Shown in pieces: positions 10,548 through 21,072 of a stretch of DNA of 64,000 bases. The notes beneath the pieces were generated by a model, which was not told the origin of the DNA, searched no databases, and worked only from the letters and a program-made list of their open reading frames with translations. The translations under genes and the position numbers were made by a program. The stretch lies in NCBI RefSeq assembly GCF_002196515.1, contig NZ_CP018835.1, forward strand, positions 2,728,001 to 2,792,000, read 5' to 3'. How positions within the stretch are numbered: position 1 is the first letter of the stretch; every line of letters starts with the position of its first letter. This DNA comes from Vibrio gazogenes (lineage in GTDB: Bacteria > Pseudomonadota > Gammaproteobacteria > Enterobacterales > Vibrionaceae).

Positions 10548-12404
10548 GTGCTGAACCGTTACCCATTATGGAAGTATCTGATGGTGGCATTGATTATTGC
10601 CATCTCTGCATTGTATGCACTTCCGAATATTTACGGTGAAGATCCAGCTGTTCAAATAACAGGGGCGCGTGGCGCCTCCGTTGATATGGCAACGCTGGAT
10701 ACTGTCACCCAATCGCTTGACAAAGCGCACCTTTCATACAAATCAGCTGCTTTAGAAAACGGCTCTGTTCTTGTCCGGTTCAATAGTACCGATACCCAAC
10801 TGAGTGCTCGGGATACGATTCGGGAAGCGCTTGACCGTAATATGATCGTGGCGTTGAACCTTGCACCATTGACCCCCCATTGGCTGGAGTCTATCGGTGC
10901 GACACCGATGAAGCTGGGGCTGGATTTACGCGGTGGCGTACATTTCCTGATGGAAGTGGATATGGATGCCGCGATGGACAAATTGCTGACTCAGGAAGAA
11001 GATGCCTTCCGAACCGAACTTCGGGAAGCAAAGATTCGTTATCGCGCGGTTCATACGGTTGACAACAAACGTTTGGAAGTCGTGTTACGTAATGAAGAGC
11101 AGGCCAATGAGGCTGTCAATATTCTTCAACCAAAACATCGGGACATGACTATCTCAGCGACTGAAAGCAAAGGTCGTTATGTGCTGAAAGCGGTGTATAC
11201 CGAAGCTCGTCTGCAAGAAATCCGTAATTACGCGGTTGAGCAGAACATTACGATTTTAAGAAACCGGGTGAATGAACTTGGTGTTGCCGAGCCATTAGTG
11301 CAGCGTCAGGGAGCCAACCGTATTGTGGTTGAACTGCCTGGTGTCCAGGATACTGCTCGCGCAAAAGAGATTTTGGGTGCGACGGCAACATTGGAATTCC
11401 GTGAAGTTGATACCAGTGTTGATCTGGCAGCCGCTGCTGCCGGACGTGTCCCACCGGGAACAGAGGTCAAACTTGACCGTCAAGGTCGTCCGGTTGTGCT
11501 GAAAAAACGGGTGATTCTGAGTGGTTCCAGTATTACCGATGCAAGCTCTAGTGCTGATGAATATGGCCGACCTCAGGTGAATATTTCTCTCGATAGTGAA
11601 GGTGGCAGTAAAATGGCTGCATTTTCCGAGAAGAATATCGGTAAATTGATGGCAACTGTTTTTGCTGAGTATAAAGACAGTGGTCGTAAGACACCGAAAG
11701 GAAAAGTCATCCTGACGAAGCACGAAGAAGTGATTAACCAAGCGACGATTCAATCGGCTTTGGGACGTAGTTTCCGGATTACGGGAATCGATTCTTCTGC
11801 AGAAGCACACAATCTGGCATTGCTGCTTCGTGCCGGTGCTCTGATCGCGCCGATTTCTATTGTTGAAGAGCGGACAATCGGTCCGTCTATGGGACAACAG
11901 AATATCGACATGGGAGTTCAGGCATGTGTCTGGGGGCTGCTTGCTGTCATGCTGTTTACCGCACTTTACTATCGTAAGTTCGGTCTGATTGCTAATTTAG
12001 CGCTGGTGGCAAACTTAGTCTTAATTGTCGGAGTGATGTCGATGATCCCCGGAGCAACGATGACATTGCCGGGCATTGCAGGGATTGTATTGACTGTCGG
12101 TATGGCAGTGGATGCGAACGTGCTGATCTTTGAGCGGATCCGTGAAGAACTTGTTGAAGGGCGTAATCCGCAACAGGCGATTCATCAGGGATATGCCAAC
12201 GCATTTAGCACCATTGCTGATGCGAATATCACAACGTTAATCACTGCGATTATCTTGTTTGCGGTCGGAACAGGTGCAATCAAAGGATTTGCTGTGACGT
12301 TGTCCATTGGTATTCTGACTTCAATGTTTACTGCCATTATTGGGACACGTTGTGTGGTGAACTTGCTTTATGGCGGCAAGCGGATTAAGAAATTGTCGAT
12401 CTAA
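10548..12404 (+). CDS. secD: Protein translocase subunit SecD
   Basis: Inner-membrane subunit that uses the proton motive force to pull secreted proteins out of SecYEG. The 618-aa protein has an N-terminal helix, a large periplasmic domain with the D1 motif [12 protein letters not shown], and five C-terminal membrane segments including [15 protein letters not shown]. It starts with GTG at 10548, preceded by AGAGGA. It lies 19 bp after yajC and 31 bp before secF. Confidence 0.96.
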   Translation: MLNRYPLWKYLMVALIIAISALYALPNIYGEDPAVQITGARGASVDMATLDTVTQSLDKAHLSYKSAALENGSVLVRFNSTDTQLSARDTIREALDRNMIVALNLAPLTPHWLESIGATPMKLGLDLRGGVHFLMEVDMDAAMDKLLTQEEDAFRTELREAKIRYRAVHTVDNKRLEVVLRNEEQANEAVNILQPKHRDMTISATESKGRYVLKAVYTEARLQEIRNYAVEQNITILRNRVNELGVAEPLVQRQGANRIVVELPGVQDTARAKEILGATATLEFREVDTSVDLAAAAAGRVPPGTEVKLDRQGRPVVLKKRVILSGSSITDASSSADEYGRPQVNISLDSEGGSKMAAFSEKNIGKLMATVFAEYKDSGRKTPKGKVILTKHEEVINQATIQSALGRSFRITGIDSSAEAHNLALLLRAGALIAPISIVEERTIGPSMGQQNIDMGVQACVWGLLAVMLFTALYYRKFGLIANLALVANLVLIVGVMSMIPGATMTLPGIAGIVLTVGMAVDANVLIFERIREELVEGRNPQQAIHQGYANAFSTIADANITTLITAIILFAVGTGAIKGFAVTLSIGILTSMFTAIIGTRCVVNLLYGGKRIKKLSI

Positions 12405-12435
12405 TCGTCGTCATGATTAAAAGCTGGGAATAGAT

Positions 12436-13383
12436 ATGTTTCAAATTCTAAAAGCAAAGCAAGCGATCAACTTTATGCGTTGGTCGAAGTTTGCCTTCGT
12501 CCTTTCCACGTTACTGATTGTGGCGTCTATAGTGACAATCTCGATGAAGGGATTTAACTGGGGGCTCGATTTTACCGGTGGTACGCTGATTGAAGTCACT
12601 TTTGAGCAACCGGCAGATCTTGCACAGGTCAGGAGTGCGCTTGAGGCGAAAGGTTTTGGCGATGCAACGGTGCAAAACTTTGGTTCTGCCAAAGATGTGA
12701 TGGTTCGCCTCCGTCCGCGTGATAATGTTGCCAGTGAAGCTTTAGGCAACCAGATCATTAGCGCAATCAATACTGCGACAGGGCAGCATGTTGAAATGCG
12801 TCGTATCGAGTTTGTCGGTCCTAATGTGGGTGATGAACTGACTGAAGCAGGCGGGATGGCAATCCTGGTATCGCTTCTTTGTATCCTGATGTATGTGTCG
12901 ATGCGATTTGAATGGCGTTTATCTGCCGGGGCAGTTTTATCTTTGGCGCATGATGTGACCATTACCCTCGGTGTATTTTCGTTCTTACAGATCGAAGTCG
13001 ATCTGACGATCGTCGCAGCATTGCTGACGGTGGTGGGGTACTCATTGAACGATACCATCGTTGTCTTTGACCGGATTCGTGAGAATTTCCGTAAAATGCG
13101 GAAAGGAGAATCTGACGAAGTGATGAATAATTCAATTACACAGACGCTGAGCCGGACTTTAATTACCTCTGGTACAACGTTATTTGTGGTGATTGCTTTG
13201 TTCGTTGAAGGTGGGGCGATGATTCATGGGTTTGCACTGGCACTGTTACTTGGTATCACTGTCGGGACATACTCTTCAATCTACGTTGCTTCTGCGCTGG
13301 CCTTAAAACTAGGGATTAAACGTGAGCACTTACTTCAACCACAAGTTGAGAAAGAAGGTGCAGAGTTTGATGAACGCCCTTAA
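12436..13383 (+). CDS. secF: Protein translocase subunit SecF
   Basis: Partner of SecD in the proton-driven Sec accessory complex. The 315-aa protein has six membrane segments, the periplasmic motif GLDFTGGTLIEV, and the conserved cytoplasmic-face motif YSLNDTIVVFDRIREN. It ends the yajC-secD-secF operon at a clear terminator. Confidence 0.96.
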   Translation: MFQILKAKQAINFMRWSKFAFVLSTLLIVASIVTISMKGFNWGLDFTGGTLIEVTFEQPADLAQVRSALEAKGFGDATVQNFGSAKDVMVRLRPRDNVASEALGNQIISAINTATGQHVEMRRIEFVGPNVGDELTEAGGMAILVSLLCILMYVSMRFEWRLSAGAVLSLAHDVTITLGVFSFLQIEVDLTIVAALLTVVGYSLNDTIVVFDRIRENFRKMRKGESDEVMNNSITQTLSRTLITSGTTLFVVIALFVEGGAMIHGFALALLLGITVGTYSSIYVASALALKLGIKREHLLQPQVEKEGAEFDERP

Positions 13384-13404
13384 CTAACGTGTATTGAGTT
13401 AAAC

Positions 13405-13434
13405 AAAAAAACCGCTGATATTCAGCGGTTTTTT
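13405..13434. terminator. Intrinsic terminator between secF and suhB
   Basis: The 8-bp stem ACCGCTGA / TCAGCGGT (13411-13418, 13422-13429) is flanked by A-run and T-run, serving the two convergent genes. Confidence 0.9.
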
Positions 13435-13455
13435 ATGTGTAGTGCATAGCAATGA

Positions 13456-14259
13456 TTATTTCAGAATCGCATCATTACCTTGTTCACGGATATGTTTCAG
13501 AATCGCTTTGGTTCCTTTGGCGCTAGATACCACGATATTGCCTGATTTCATGTAATCTGTTCCGCCTGCGAAATCAGTCACGATAGCCCCGGCTTCACGA
13601 GCGATGAGCTCGCCTGCTGCCATATCCCATGGTTTCAATCCGAGTTCGAAGAAACCATCGACACGATTTGCGGCAACGTAACATAAATCCAATGCGGCAG
13701 AGCCTGTTCTGCGGAAGTCTGCACATTCAGTGAAGAGAGCAGAAACAATTTTCAGGTAAGGTTCAGCGTGTTGTTTTTGTTTAAAAGGAAAACCGGTTGC
13801 CAGTACCGTACCCTGTAAATCTTTGAGCGCATTGACGCGAATTCGGGAATTGTTCAACTGTGCGCCTGAACCACGTTGTGCGGTAAACAGTTCATTTAGC
13901 ATAGGGTCGTAAACACAGGCGACTTCTGTTCTGCCTTTGATACGTACAGCGATAGAGACAGAAAAGTGAGGTATTCCTCTGAGGAAATTGGTTGTGCCAT
14001 CCAGTGGGTCGATGATCCATTGTACGTCTTGATCTTTTCCTTCAATCACACCATTTTCTTCAGCGATAATGACATGTTCTGGATAAGAGGTTTTGATGAC
14101 ATCGACAATCATAGACTCAGCTTCTTGGTCTACATTAGTCACGAAATCATTCGTACCTTTTTGAGTTGACTGAATTTTTTCAGAATTTTCTAGTGATTTA
14201 GCAATATGGTTGCCAGCTTTTCGTGCGGCACGAATAGCGATATTAAGCATTGGATGCAT
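13456..14259 (-). CDS. suhB: Inositol-1-monophosphatase SuhB
   Basis: Mg-dependent inositol monophosphatase; in enterobacteria SuhB also joins the rRNA antitermination complex. The 267-aa length fits. Metal-binding motifs are present: EENG near residue 67, DPLDGTTNF near 84-92, and PWDMAAGELIAREAG near 212. It is convergent with secF and divergent from trmJ, the conserved gammaproteobacterial position. Confidence 0.94.
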   Translation of the reverse strand: MHPMLNIAIRAARKAGNHIAKSLENSEKIQSTQKGTNDFVTNVDQEAESMIVDVIKTSYPEHVIIAEENGVIEGKDQDVQWIIDPLDGTTNFLRGIPHFSVSIAVRIKGRTEVACVYDPMLNELFTAQRGSGAQLNNSRIRVNALKDLQGTVLATGFPFKQKQHAEPYLKIVSALFTECADFRRTGSAALDLCYVAANRVDGFFELGLKPWDMAAGELIAREAGAIVTDFAGGTDYMKSGNIVVSSAKGTKAILKHIREQGNDAILK

Positions 14260-14457
14260 ACAAGTTTCCCAACGGATGTTAAAGAACGAAAAAAGCGGGC
14301 TGAAGTATACCAGAGATATTCAGAAAAGGAAGTGGTTAAATTCTGTTCTACAGGGGATTATTTCACTTAGAACCTGACCATTTTTATCTGCTTTATGATA
14401 ACATCGACAGCTATTCAATGATGTCATCATCCCATAATCAATAAAGTAGAATCACCC

Positions 14458-15180
14458 ATGCTCAGTCAAGTGAAAATCGTGCTCGTCGGCACTTCTCATT
14501 CAGGTAATATCGGTTCAGCGGCTCGGGCAATGAAAGTGATGGGATTCAGCCAGATGGTTTTGGTTGCACCTCAATGTGAGGTTGATGCACAGGCCATTGC
14601 AATGGCTGCTGGTGCCAGCGAAATTGCGTTAAATGCGACTGTCGTCGATTCTCTCGACGCCGCAGTAGAAGATTGTCAGTTAGTGGTTGGCAGTAGTGCT
14701 CGTTCGAGAACACTGTCTTGGCCCATGTTGACCCCCAGAGAGAACGGAGAACGTTTTGTTCAGGAAGGGGAGCAAGCTCCGGTTGCGTTAGTATTTGGTC
14801 GGGAGAGAACGGGCCTGACGAATGAAGAATTACAGAAGTGCCATTATCATGTCGCGATTCCGGCGAATCCGGAGTATAGCTCTTTGAATCTGGCGATGGC
14901 GGTCCAAACGCTGTGTTATGAGATTCGAGTTGCTTATCTGGATCGGCAAGCACAGGCTTTTCCTCAAGAAGCACAACCAGAGTATCCGCGGCATGATGAG
15001 TTAGAACGATTCTATCAACATCTGGAGAAGGTGCTGTTTCAGACCCAGTTTATTACCGAAGAACAGCCCAATCTGGTGATGAATAAGTTACGTCGTTTGT
15101 TTAGTCGTGCCCGCCCGGAATCTCAGGAAATCAATATATTAAGAGGCATTTTGACGTCGATTGAACGGCGTGCCAAATAA
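14458..15180 (+). CDS. trmJ: tRNA (cytidine/uridine-2'-O-)-methyltransferase TrmJ
   Basis: Methylates the ribose of nucleotide 32 in several tRNAs. The 240-aa SPOUT protein shows the knotted SAM-site motifs [14 protein letters not shown] (about residues 114-127) and [17 protein letters not shown] (about 136-152). It lies directly before iscR, as in E. coli. Confidence 0.94.
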   Translation: MLSQVKIVLVGTSHSGNIGSAARAMKVMGFSQMVLVAPQCEVDAQAIAMAAGASEIALNATVVDSLDAAVEDCQLVVGSSARSRTLSWPMLTPRENGERFVQEGEQAPVALVFGRERTGLTNEELQKCHYHVAIPANPEYSSLNLAMAVQTLCYEIRVAYLDRQAQAFPQEAQPEYPRHDELERFYQHLEKVLFQTQFITEEQPNLVMNKLRRLFSRARPESQEINILRGILTSIERRAK

Positions 15181-15202
15181 CCCTCTTTATGGAATGGTTA
15201 AA

Positions 15203-15254
15203 TACCCGACTAAATAGGTCAAATAAATACTTGACCTATTTAGTCGGGTATGAC
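15203..15254 (+). promoter_or_regulatory. iscR promoter with paired type-1 IscR-like sites (20-bp inverted repeat)
   Basis: Arms 15203-15222 and 15231-15250 are perfect 20-bp inverted repeats around an 8-bp spacer. The right arm with flanks (15228-15252) fits the E. coli type-1 IscR consensus (ATASYYGAC...AGTCRRSTAT) except at its centre; the left arm is a mirrored, weaker match. TTGACC at 15231 can serve as a -35 box. This predicts repression of the operon by [2Fe-2S]-IscR. The hairpin has no T-tail, so termination of trmJ transcripts is less likely. Confidence 0.75.
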
Positions 15255-15293
15255 ACACTCCTATCCACATAAACGGTGTGGATACAAGTGATT

Positions 15294-15815
15294 ATGAGAT
15301 TAACATCAAAAGGAAGATATGCAGTGACAGCCATGCTTGATGTGGCTCTGCACTCGCAACAAAATCCAGTGCCGCTGGCTGATATCTCCGAGCGTCAGGG
15401 TATTTCTTTGTCCTATCTGGAGCAGTTGTTTGCAAAACTGCGTAAAGCCGGATTGGTTGCAAGCGTCCGAGGTCCGGGAGGCGGGTACCGTTTAGGAACC
15501 GAAGCCTACGCGATTTCTATCGGACATGTTATCGGCGCTGTTGATGAATCCGTCGATGCAACGAAATGTTCAGGGAAAGGTGATTGTCAGGGGGGAACTC
15601 GCTGCCTGACACATACACTCTGGTGCGATTTAAGTTCTCGTATTAGTGATTTTCTCAATAATATCACCCTGGGTGATCTGATGAATGATAACGAAGTAAT
15701 AGAAATTTCAGATCGACAGAATGTAGACCTTGCAATCAATCAGGGACGCACGCAGCAAAAGCCGCCTTCGGTGAGAGCCGAACCCGTGTCTCTTAGAGCG
15801 AATGCTCGGTCATAA
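15294..15815 (+). CDS. iscR: Fe-S cluster assembly transcriptional regulator IscR
   Basis: Rrf2-family repressor that senses [2Fe-2S] status and controls Fe-S biogenesis. The 173-aa protein has an N-terminal winged helix ([16 protein letters not shown]) and the ligands C-x5-C-x5-C and His in [16 protein letters not shown]. The start is the ATG at 15294; an open frame from 15276 would add only six unconserved residues. It is the first gene of the isc operon. Confidence 0.96.
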   Translation: MRLTSKGRYAVTAMLDVALHSQQNPVPLADISERQGISLSYLEQLFAKLRKAGLVASVRGPGGGYRLGTEAYAISIGHVIGAVDESVDATKCSGKGDCQGGTRCLTHTLWCDLSSRISDFLNNITLGDLMNDNEVIEISDRQNVDLAINQGRTQQKPPSVRAEPVSLRANARS

Positions 15816-15841
15816 TTGCTAGTTTTACATTGGAGTAGAAA

Positions 15842-17056
15842 ATGAAACTGCCTATTTATTTTGATTATTCAGCAACATGTCCGGTTGACCATCGTGTTGC
15901 TGAGAAAATGGTTCAGTACATGACGGTTGATGGTATTTATGGTAATCCGGCATCTCGTTCTCACCGTTATGGCTGGCAGGCAGAAGAAGCTGTTGATACG
16001 GCTCGTGAGCAGATCGCAGCATTACTGAATGCCGATTCAAGAGAAATTGTTTTCACCTCGGGTGCTACTGAGTCGGATAACCTTGCGATTAAAGGTGCTG
16101 CTCATTTTTATGGTAAGAAAGGCAAGCATGTCATTACCTGTAAGACCGAGCATAAAGCCGTTCTGGATACTTGTCGTCAACTTGAACGTGAAGGCTTTGA
16201 AGTGACTTATCTTGAGCCTGAGCCAAATGGCTTGATCGATCTCAACAAGCTGAAAACTGCGATGCGTGATGAGACGGTTCTTGTCTCCATTATGCATGTT
16301 AACAATGAAATCGGTGTGATTCAGGATATTGAAGCGATCGGTGAGCTGTGCCGTGAGCATAAAATTGTATTCCATGTGGATGCTGCTCAGTCGGCCGGAA
16401 AATTACCGATTGACGTTCAACAAGTTAAGGTTGACCTGATTTCTTTATCCGGGCATAAGATCTACGGTCCGAAAGGGATTGGTGCACTCTATGTTCGTCG
16501 TAAACCTCGTATTCGTCTTGAAGCGCAGATGCATGGTGGCGGACATGAGCGCGGGTTCCGTTCAGGAACGCTTCCTACACATCAGATCGTTGGTATGGGA
16601 GAGGCTTGCCGAATCGCCAAGGAAGAGATGCAACAAGACTATGATCATGCGAAAAAGTTACGTGATCGGATGTTAGCTGGCCTTGAAGGGATGGAAGCGG
16701 TCACAGTCAATGGTGATCTTGAGCAGCGTCTGCCGAATAACCTGAACATTAGCTTTGCTTATGTTGAAGGTGAGTCATTACTGATGTCTTTAAAAGACCT
16801 TGCCGTCTCGTCTGGTAGTGCATGTACTTCTGCCAGTTTAGAGCCATCTTATGTACTGCGTGCGCTAGGGATGGACGATGAACTGGCTCATAGCTCAATT
16901 CGTTTTTCATTTGGTCGTTTTACGACGGAAGAAGAGGTAGACTACGCGGTCGAGCAAATCCGTGTAGCTGTAGATAAATTACGCGACATGTCTCCTCTAT
17001 GGGATATGTACAAGGAAGGCGTTGATTTGAGTTCCGTTGAATGGGCTCATCATTAA
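15842..17056 (+). CDS. iscS: Cysteine desulfurase IscS
   Basis: PLP enzyme that takes sulfur from cysteine for Fe-S clusters, tRNA thiolation and other pathways. The 404-aa protein contains the PLP lysine in [12 protein letters not shown] and the persulfide Cys in the mobile loop [17 protein letters not shown] precedes the ATG. It is 26 bp after iscR. Confidence 0.97.
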   Translation: MKLPIYFDYSATCPVDHRVAEKMVQYMTVDGIYGNPASRSHRYGWQAEEAVDTAREQIAALLNADSREIVFTSGATESDNLAIKGAAHFYGKKGKHVITCKTEHKAVLDTCRQLEREGFEVTYLEPEPNGLIDLNKLKTAMRDETVLVSIMHVNNEIGVIQDIEAIGELCREHKIVFHVDAAQSAGKLPIDVQQVKVDLISLSGHKIYGPKGIGALYVRRKPRIRLEAQMHGGGHERGFRSGTLPTHQIVGMGEACRIAKEEMQQDYDHAKKLRDRMLAGLEGMEAVTVNGDLEQRLPNNLNISFAYVEGESLLMSLKDLAVSSGSACTSASLEPSYVLRALGMDDELAHSSIRFSFGRFTTEEEVDYAVEQIRVAVDKLRDMSPLWDMYKEGVDLSSVEWAHH

Positions 17057-17092
17057 TTTCTTCGCAGCGATAGAGGATATGAGGTAATCATC

Positions 17093-17476
17093 ATGGCATA
17101 TAGTGATAAAGTAATTGACCACTACGAGAATCCACGCAATGTTGGTTCTTTTGACAACGAAGATCCAAGTATTGGTAGTGGTATGGTAGGTGCGCCTGCG
17201 TGCGGTGACGTGATGAAACTGCAAATCAAAGTTTCATCGGAAGGCATCATCGAAGATGCGAAGTTTAAAACATATGGGTGTGGTAGTGCGATTGCTTCCA
17301 GCTCATTAGTTACCGAGTGGGTGAAAGGTAAATCGATTGATGAAGCGGCAGCGATCAAAAATGCTGAAATTGCTGAAGAACTTGAGTTGCCACCAGTGAA
17401 AGTTCATTGTTCGATTCTTGCAGAAGATGCGATTAAAGCAGCTGTTGCGGATTATAAGAAAAAACACGAGCATTGA
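17093..17476 (+). CDS. iscU: Fe-S cluster scaffold IscU
   Basis: Scaffold on which [2Fe-2S] clusters are built from IscS sulfur. The 127-aa protein has the three conserved cysteines in GAPACGDV, TYGCGSA and VHCSIL, and the HscA-recognition motif LPPVK near residue 99. Confidence 0.97.
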   Translation: MAYSDKVIDHYENPRNVGSFDNEDPSIGSGMVGAPACGDVMKLQIKVSSEGIIEDAKFKTYGCGSAIASSSLVTEWVKGKSIDEAAAIKNAEIAEELELPPVKVHCSILAEDAIKAAVADYKKKHEH

Positions 17477-17540
17477 TCATTGATTGAGGGAGTCTGACGG
17501 ACTCCCTCTGAAACCCACTTAGATTTGAGGTTAGAGTTGT

Positions 17541-17864
17541 ATGTCCATCACCTTAACTGAAACGGCAGCAGATCGCGTTCGTTCTTTTTTAGACAATCGC
17601 GGAAAAGGAATCGGCTTGCGTTTAGGTGTTAAAACAACAGGTTGTTCTGGCATGGCGTACGTGCTGGAGTTTGTTGATGATCTCAATGAAGAAGACCAAG
17701 TCTTTGAAAATCATGGTGTGAAAATTATTATTGACGCCAAGAGTCTCGTTTATCTTGACGGCACTCAGTTAGACTATGTGAAGCAAGGATTGAACGAAGG
17801 CTTTGAATTCAACAACCCAAATGTCAAAAGTGAATGTGGTTGTGGTGAAAGCTTTAATGTTTAA
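17541..17864 (+). CDS. iscA: A-type Fe-S carrier IscA
   Basis: Carries Fe-S clusters from IscU to apo-proteins. The 107-aa protein has the A-type cysteine pattern: TGCSGMAY near residue 35 and CGCGESF at the C-terminus. It is in the conserved operon position. Confidence 0.96.
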   Translation: MSITLTETAADRVRSFLDNRGKGIGLRLGVKTTGCSGMAYVLEFVDDLNEEDQVFENHGVKIIIDAKSLVYLDGTQLDYVKQGLNEGFEFNNPNVKSECGCGESFNV

Positions 17865-17923
17865 GGCATCGGAAGTCAGGATTGATGAATGTTGAATTGG
17901 ATAGCCGATGAATCAGGACTGAT

Positions 17924-18445
17924 ATGAACATGAATTATTTTGAATTATTTGGGCTACCAACTCAGTTTGATCTGGATGGTAGCCTTCTTTCTTCTCAGTA
18001 CCGAGAGTTGCAAAAGACTTTTCACCCAGATAACTTTGCTTCTGCGTCAGAGCGTGAGCGTTTAGTCGCGGTCCAGAAAGCTTCTGAAATTAATGATGCT
18101 TACCAGACTCTGAAAAATGAAATCCGTCGAGCTGAGTATCTTTTAATGCTCCATGGCATTGAACTACGGGGTGAACAACAGACCATGCAGGATCCTGAAT
18201 TCCTGATGGAACAGATGTTGTTACGTGAAGAGTTGGAAGCGCTTGAAAGTGCGGCAGATGCTCAGGAACAACTGATCGATTTTGAAGGGAAAGTCAGCAA
18301 AATGTACAAAACACAATTGACGACCCTGAAAGAGCAACTGGCGCAATCCCATTGGGAGTCGGCTGCGGATACTGTCCGCAAGCTCAAATTTATTGCCAAA
18401 CTAAGAAATGAAATCGAACGCGCCGAAGAGAAACTTCTCGGCTAG
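17924..18445 (+). CDS. hscB: Co-chaperone HscB
   Basis: J-domain co-chaperone that delivers IscU to HscA. The 173-aa protein has the N-terminal J-domain with the invariant HPD (TFHPDNF, about residue 35) and a C-terminal helical bundle for IscU binding. Confidence 0.96.
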   Translation: MNMNYFELFGLPTQFDLDGSLLSSQYRELQKTFHPDNFASASERERLVAVQKASEINDAYQTLKNEIRRAEYLLMLHGIELRGEQQTMQDPEFLMEQMLLREELEALESAADAQEQLIDFEGKVSKMYKTQLTTLKEQLAQSHWESAADTVRKLKFIAKLRNEIERAEEKLLG

Positions 18446-18466
18446 TTCAGAACAAAGGAAAGCCCT

Positions 18467-20323
18467 ATGGCATTACTGCAAATCGCTGAGCCTGGTCAGA
18501 GTGCGACACCTCATCAACACAAGCTGGCTGCAGGCATTGATTTAGGTACAACAAACTCACTGGTGGCTTCGGTCCGCAGTGGTACTGCTGAAACGCTCCC
18601 CGATCAACATGGATGGGCGATTGTCCCTTCGGTGGTGAATTATGCCCAGGACGCAGTCACCGTTGGTGTTGATGCCCGAAAAAAAGCGCAACAAGACCCT
18701 GAAAATACAGTTATTTCCGTCAAACGACTGATCGGTCGTTCACTGCATGACGTTCAGCAACGTTATCCTCATTTACCTTATCGGTTTAAATCGAGCCAGA
18801 ATGGCTTACCTGTCATCCAAACAGAACATGGGGAGAAAAACCCGATTCAGGTGTCTGCCGATATTCTCAGAACCTTGGCCCATCGCGCCGAACAATCACT
18901 GGGTGGCGAATTAGCGGGTGTGGTCATTACTGTGCCGGCTTATTTCGATGATGCTCAGCGAGCAGGCACGAAAGAAGCGGCCCAGTTAGCCGGACTCCAT
19001 GTATTACGTTTATTGAATGAACCGACTGCTGCCGCAATTGCTTATGGTCTGGATTCAGGACGTGAAGGGGTGATTGCGGTTTATGACCTCGGTGGCGGAA
19101 CCTTTGATATCTCCATTTTGCGTTTGTCAAAAGGGGTGTTTGAAGTTCTGGCAACTGGCGGTGATTCTGCCCTTGGTGGAGATGATTTTGATCATTTGAT
19201 CGCAGAACATCTCAAAGAACGTATCGGTATTGAACAAACGCTCAATGCTGAAGAGTATCGTACATTACTAGATGCAGCATCACAGGCAAAAATAGATTTG
19301 TCGGACGCTGAATCAGTTGATATTTCGGTGCTTGGCTGGCATGGACAATTGAGCCGTGAACAGTTTGAAGCGCTGATTCAACCATTGGTGAAAAAGACAC
19401 TGATGTCATGTCGCCGTGCGTTGAAAGATGCCGAGGTTGATGCAGACGAAGTGATCGAAGTGGTGATGGTCGGTGGTTCGACCCGAACGCCATTCGTCCG
19501 AGAAATGGTCGGTGAATTCTTTGGTCGCGAACCGCTGACCAGTATTAATCCCGATGAAGTCGTGGCAATTGGTGCAGCAACACAGGCTGATATTCTGGCT
19601 GGTAATAAACCGGATTCGGAAATGTTGTTGTTAGATGTGATTCCGCTGTCGTTGGGCATTGAAACCATGGGTGGATTAGTGGAAAAAATCATTCCGCGTA
19701 ATACAACAATTCCGGTTGCCCGGGCACAAGAGTTCACGACGTTTAAAGATGGTCAAACTGCAATGATGGTTCATACAGTGCAGGGAGAGCGGGAGATGGT
19801 TGCTGATTGTCGCTCCTTGGCGCGTTTCTCTTTAAAAGGGATCCCACCGATGACGGCGGGAGCCGCACACATCCGAGTGACTTATCAGGTTGATGCCGAT
19901 GGTTTGCTTTCTGTCACTGCCATGGAAAAAAGCACAGGGGTTCAGGCTGAGATTCAGGTGAAACCGTCTTATGGTTTAAGTGAAGATGAAGTTGCCTCGA
20001 TGCTTAAAGATTCAATGGCTCATGCAGCCGAAGACATGCAGGTCCGGGCGCTGATGGAACAGCGTGTTGAAGCTGACCGTGTGATCGAAGGATTAATTGC
20101 AGCAATGCAGGCTGATGGTGATGAACTATTGGATGAGCAAGAAAAATCTGAGCTGCTGAGAGCGATTGAAATGCTGATTGCTTTGAGAAATGGTGAGGAT
20201 GCCAATGCGATTGAACAGGGCATCAAAGATATTGATAAAGTGAGTCAGCCATTTGCTTCACGCCGTATGGATAAATCAATTCGTGAAGCACTAGCTGGTC
20301 AGTCTGTAGATGATATTGAGTAG
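18467..20323 (+). CDS. hscA: Fe-S chaperone HscA
   Basis: Specialised Hsp70 that drives cluster release from IscU using ATP. The 618-aa protein has DnaK-type motifs: [39 protein letters not shown] and [13 protein letters not shown]. The 21-bp gap to hscB suggests co-translation. Confidence 0.97.
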   Translation: MALLQIAEPGQSATPHQHKLAAGIDLGTTNSLVASVRSGTAETLPDQHGWAIVPSVVNYAQDAVTVGVDARKKAQQDPENTVISVKRLIGRSLHDVQQRYPHLPYRFKSSQNGLPVIQTEHGEKNPIQVSADILRTLAHRAEQSLGGELAGVVITVPAYFDDAQRAGTKEAAQLAGLHVLRLLNEPTAAAIAYGLDSGREGVIAVYDLGGGTFDISILRLSKGVFEVLATGGDSALGGDDFDHLIAEHLKERIGIEQTLNAEEYRTLLDAASQAKIDLSDAESVDISVLGWHGQLSREQFEALIQPLVKKTLMSCRRALKDAEVDADEVIEVVMVGGSTRTPFVREMVGEFFGREPLTSINPDEVVAIGAATQADILAGNKPDSEMLLLDVIPLSLGIETMGGLVEKIIPRNTTIPVARAQEFTTFKDGQTAMMVHTVQGEREMVADCRSLARFSLKGIPPMTAGAAHIRVTYQVDADGLLSVTAMEKSTGVQAEIQVKPSYGLSEDEVASMLKDSMAHAAEDMQVRALMEQRVEADRVIEGLIAAMQADGDELLDEQEKSELLRAIEMLIALRNGEDANAIEQGIKDIDKVSQPFASRRMDKSIREALAGQSVDDIE

Positions 20324-20336
20324 TTGAGATACAAAC

Positions 20337-20675
20337 ATGCCAAAGATTATTGTTTTACCTCATGAAGATCTATGTCCTGAAGGTGCTGTCCTTGAGGCAG
20401 AAGCCGGAGAAACGGTTCTTGATGTGGCATTGAAAAATGGGATTGGGATTGAGCACGCGTGTGAGAAGTCATGTGCGTGTACAACTTGCCATGTTATCGT
20501 TCGGGAAGGGTTTGATTCACTGGATGAAAGTGACGAGCTGGAAGATGATATGCTGGATAAGGCTTGGGGGCTTGAGCCTGAGTCTCGTCTGGGGTGTCAG
20601 GCGAAAGTGACCGATGAAGATCTGGTCATTGAAATCCCTAAATATACATTGAACCATGCAGCGGAAGAGCATTAA
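20337..20675 (+). CDS. fdx: [2Fe-2S] ferredoxin of the ISC system
   Basis: Adrenodoxin-type ferredoxin that supplies electrons for cluster assembly. The 112-aa protein has ligands in CEKSCACTTCHV and the distal Cys in LGCQAK. It lies 13 bp after hscA. Confidence 0.96.
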   Translation: MPKIIVLPHEDLCPEGAVLEAEAGETVLDVALKNGIGIEHACEKSCACTTCHVIVREGFDSLDESDELEDDMLDKAWGLEPESRLGCQAKVTDEDLVIEIPKYTLNHAAEEH

Positions 20676-20707
20676 TTTTACCGTTGCTCCGTATCTGATA
20701 GGAACGA

Positions 20708-20905
20708 ATGATGAAGTGGATTGATTCACGGGATATTGCTATCGAACTATGCGACCTTTATCCTGATGTTGACCCGAAAAATGTACGCTTTACCGATTTG
20801 CATCAATGGGTCATGGATTTGGATGATTTTGATGATGATCCAAATCATTCGAATGAAAAAATTCTGGAAGCAATCATTCTGTGTTGGATGGACGAAGTCG
20901 ATTAA
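20708..20905 (+). CDS. iscX: IscX (YfhJ), Fe-S assembly modulator
   Basis: Small acidic protein that binds iron and IscS and modulates cysteine desulfurase activity. The 65-aa product is close to E. coli IscX, with [20 protein letters not shown] in the middle and NEKILEAI at the end. It ends the isc operon. An in-frame ATG one codon downstream could be the true start. Confidence 0.95.
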   Translation: MMKWIDSRDIAIELCDLYPDVDPKNVRFTDLHQWVMDLDDFDDDPNHSNEKILEAIILCWMDEVD

Positions 20906-20950
20906 GGTCGCCATCCTTGCATGAAGAATGCTTGTAAAATAAATCTCGTC

Positions 20951-20981
20951 AAAAGCGGATCTTTACAGGTCCGCTTTTTAT
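20951..20981 (+). terminator. Terminator of the isc operon
   Basis: The 9-bp stem AAAAGCGGA / TCCGCTTTT (20951-20959, 20970-20978) is followed by further T residues. Confidence 0.85.
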
Positions 20982-21072
20982 CAATTTGACATGTTTGCCA
21001 GATATAATGGTAAATTGTCTGAGTGAACCAGAAAAATAAGTGGCAAAAAGTGAAAAAAGACAAGGAGAGGCC

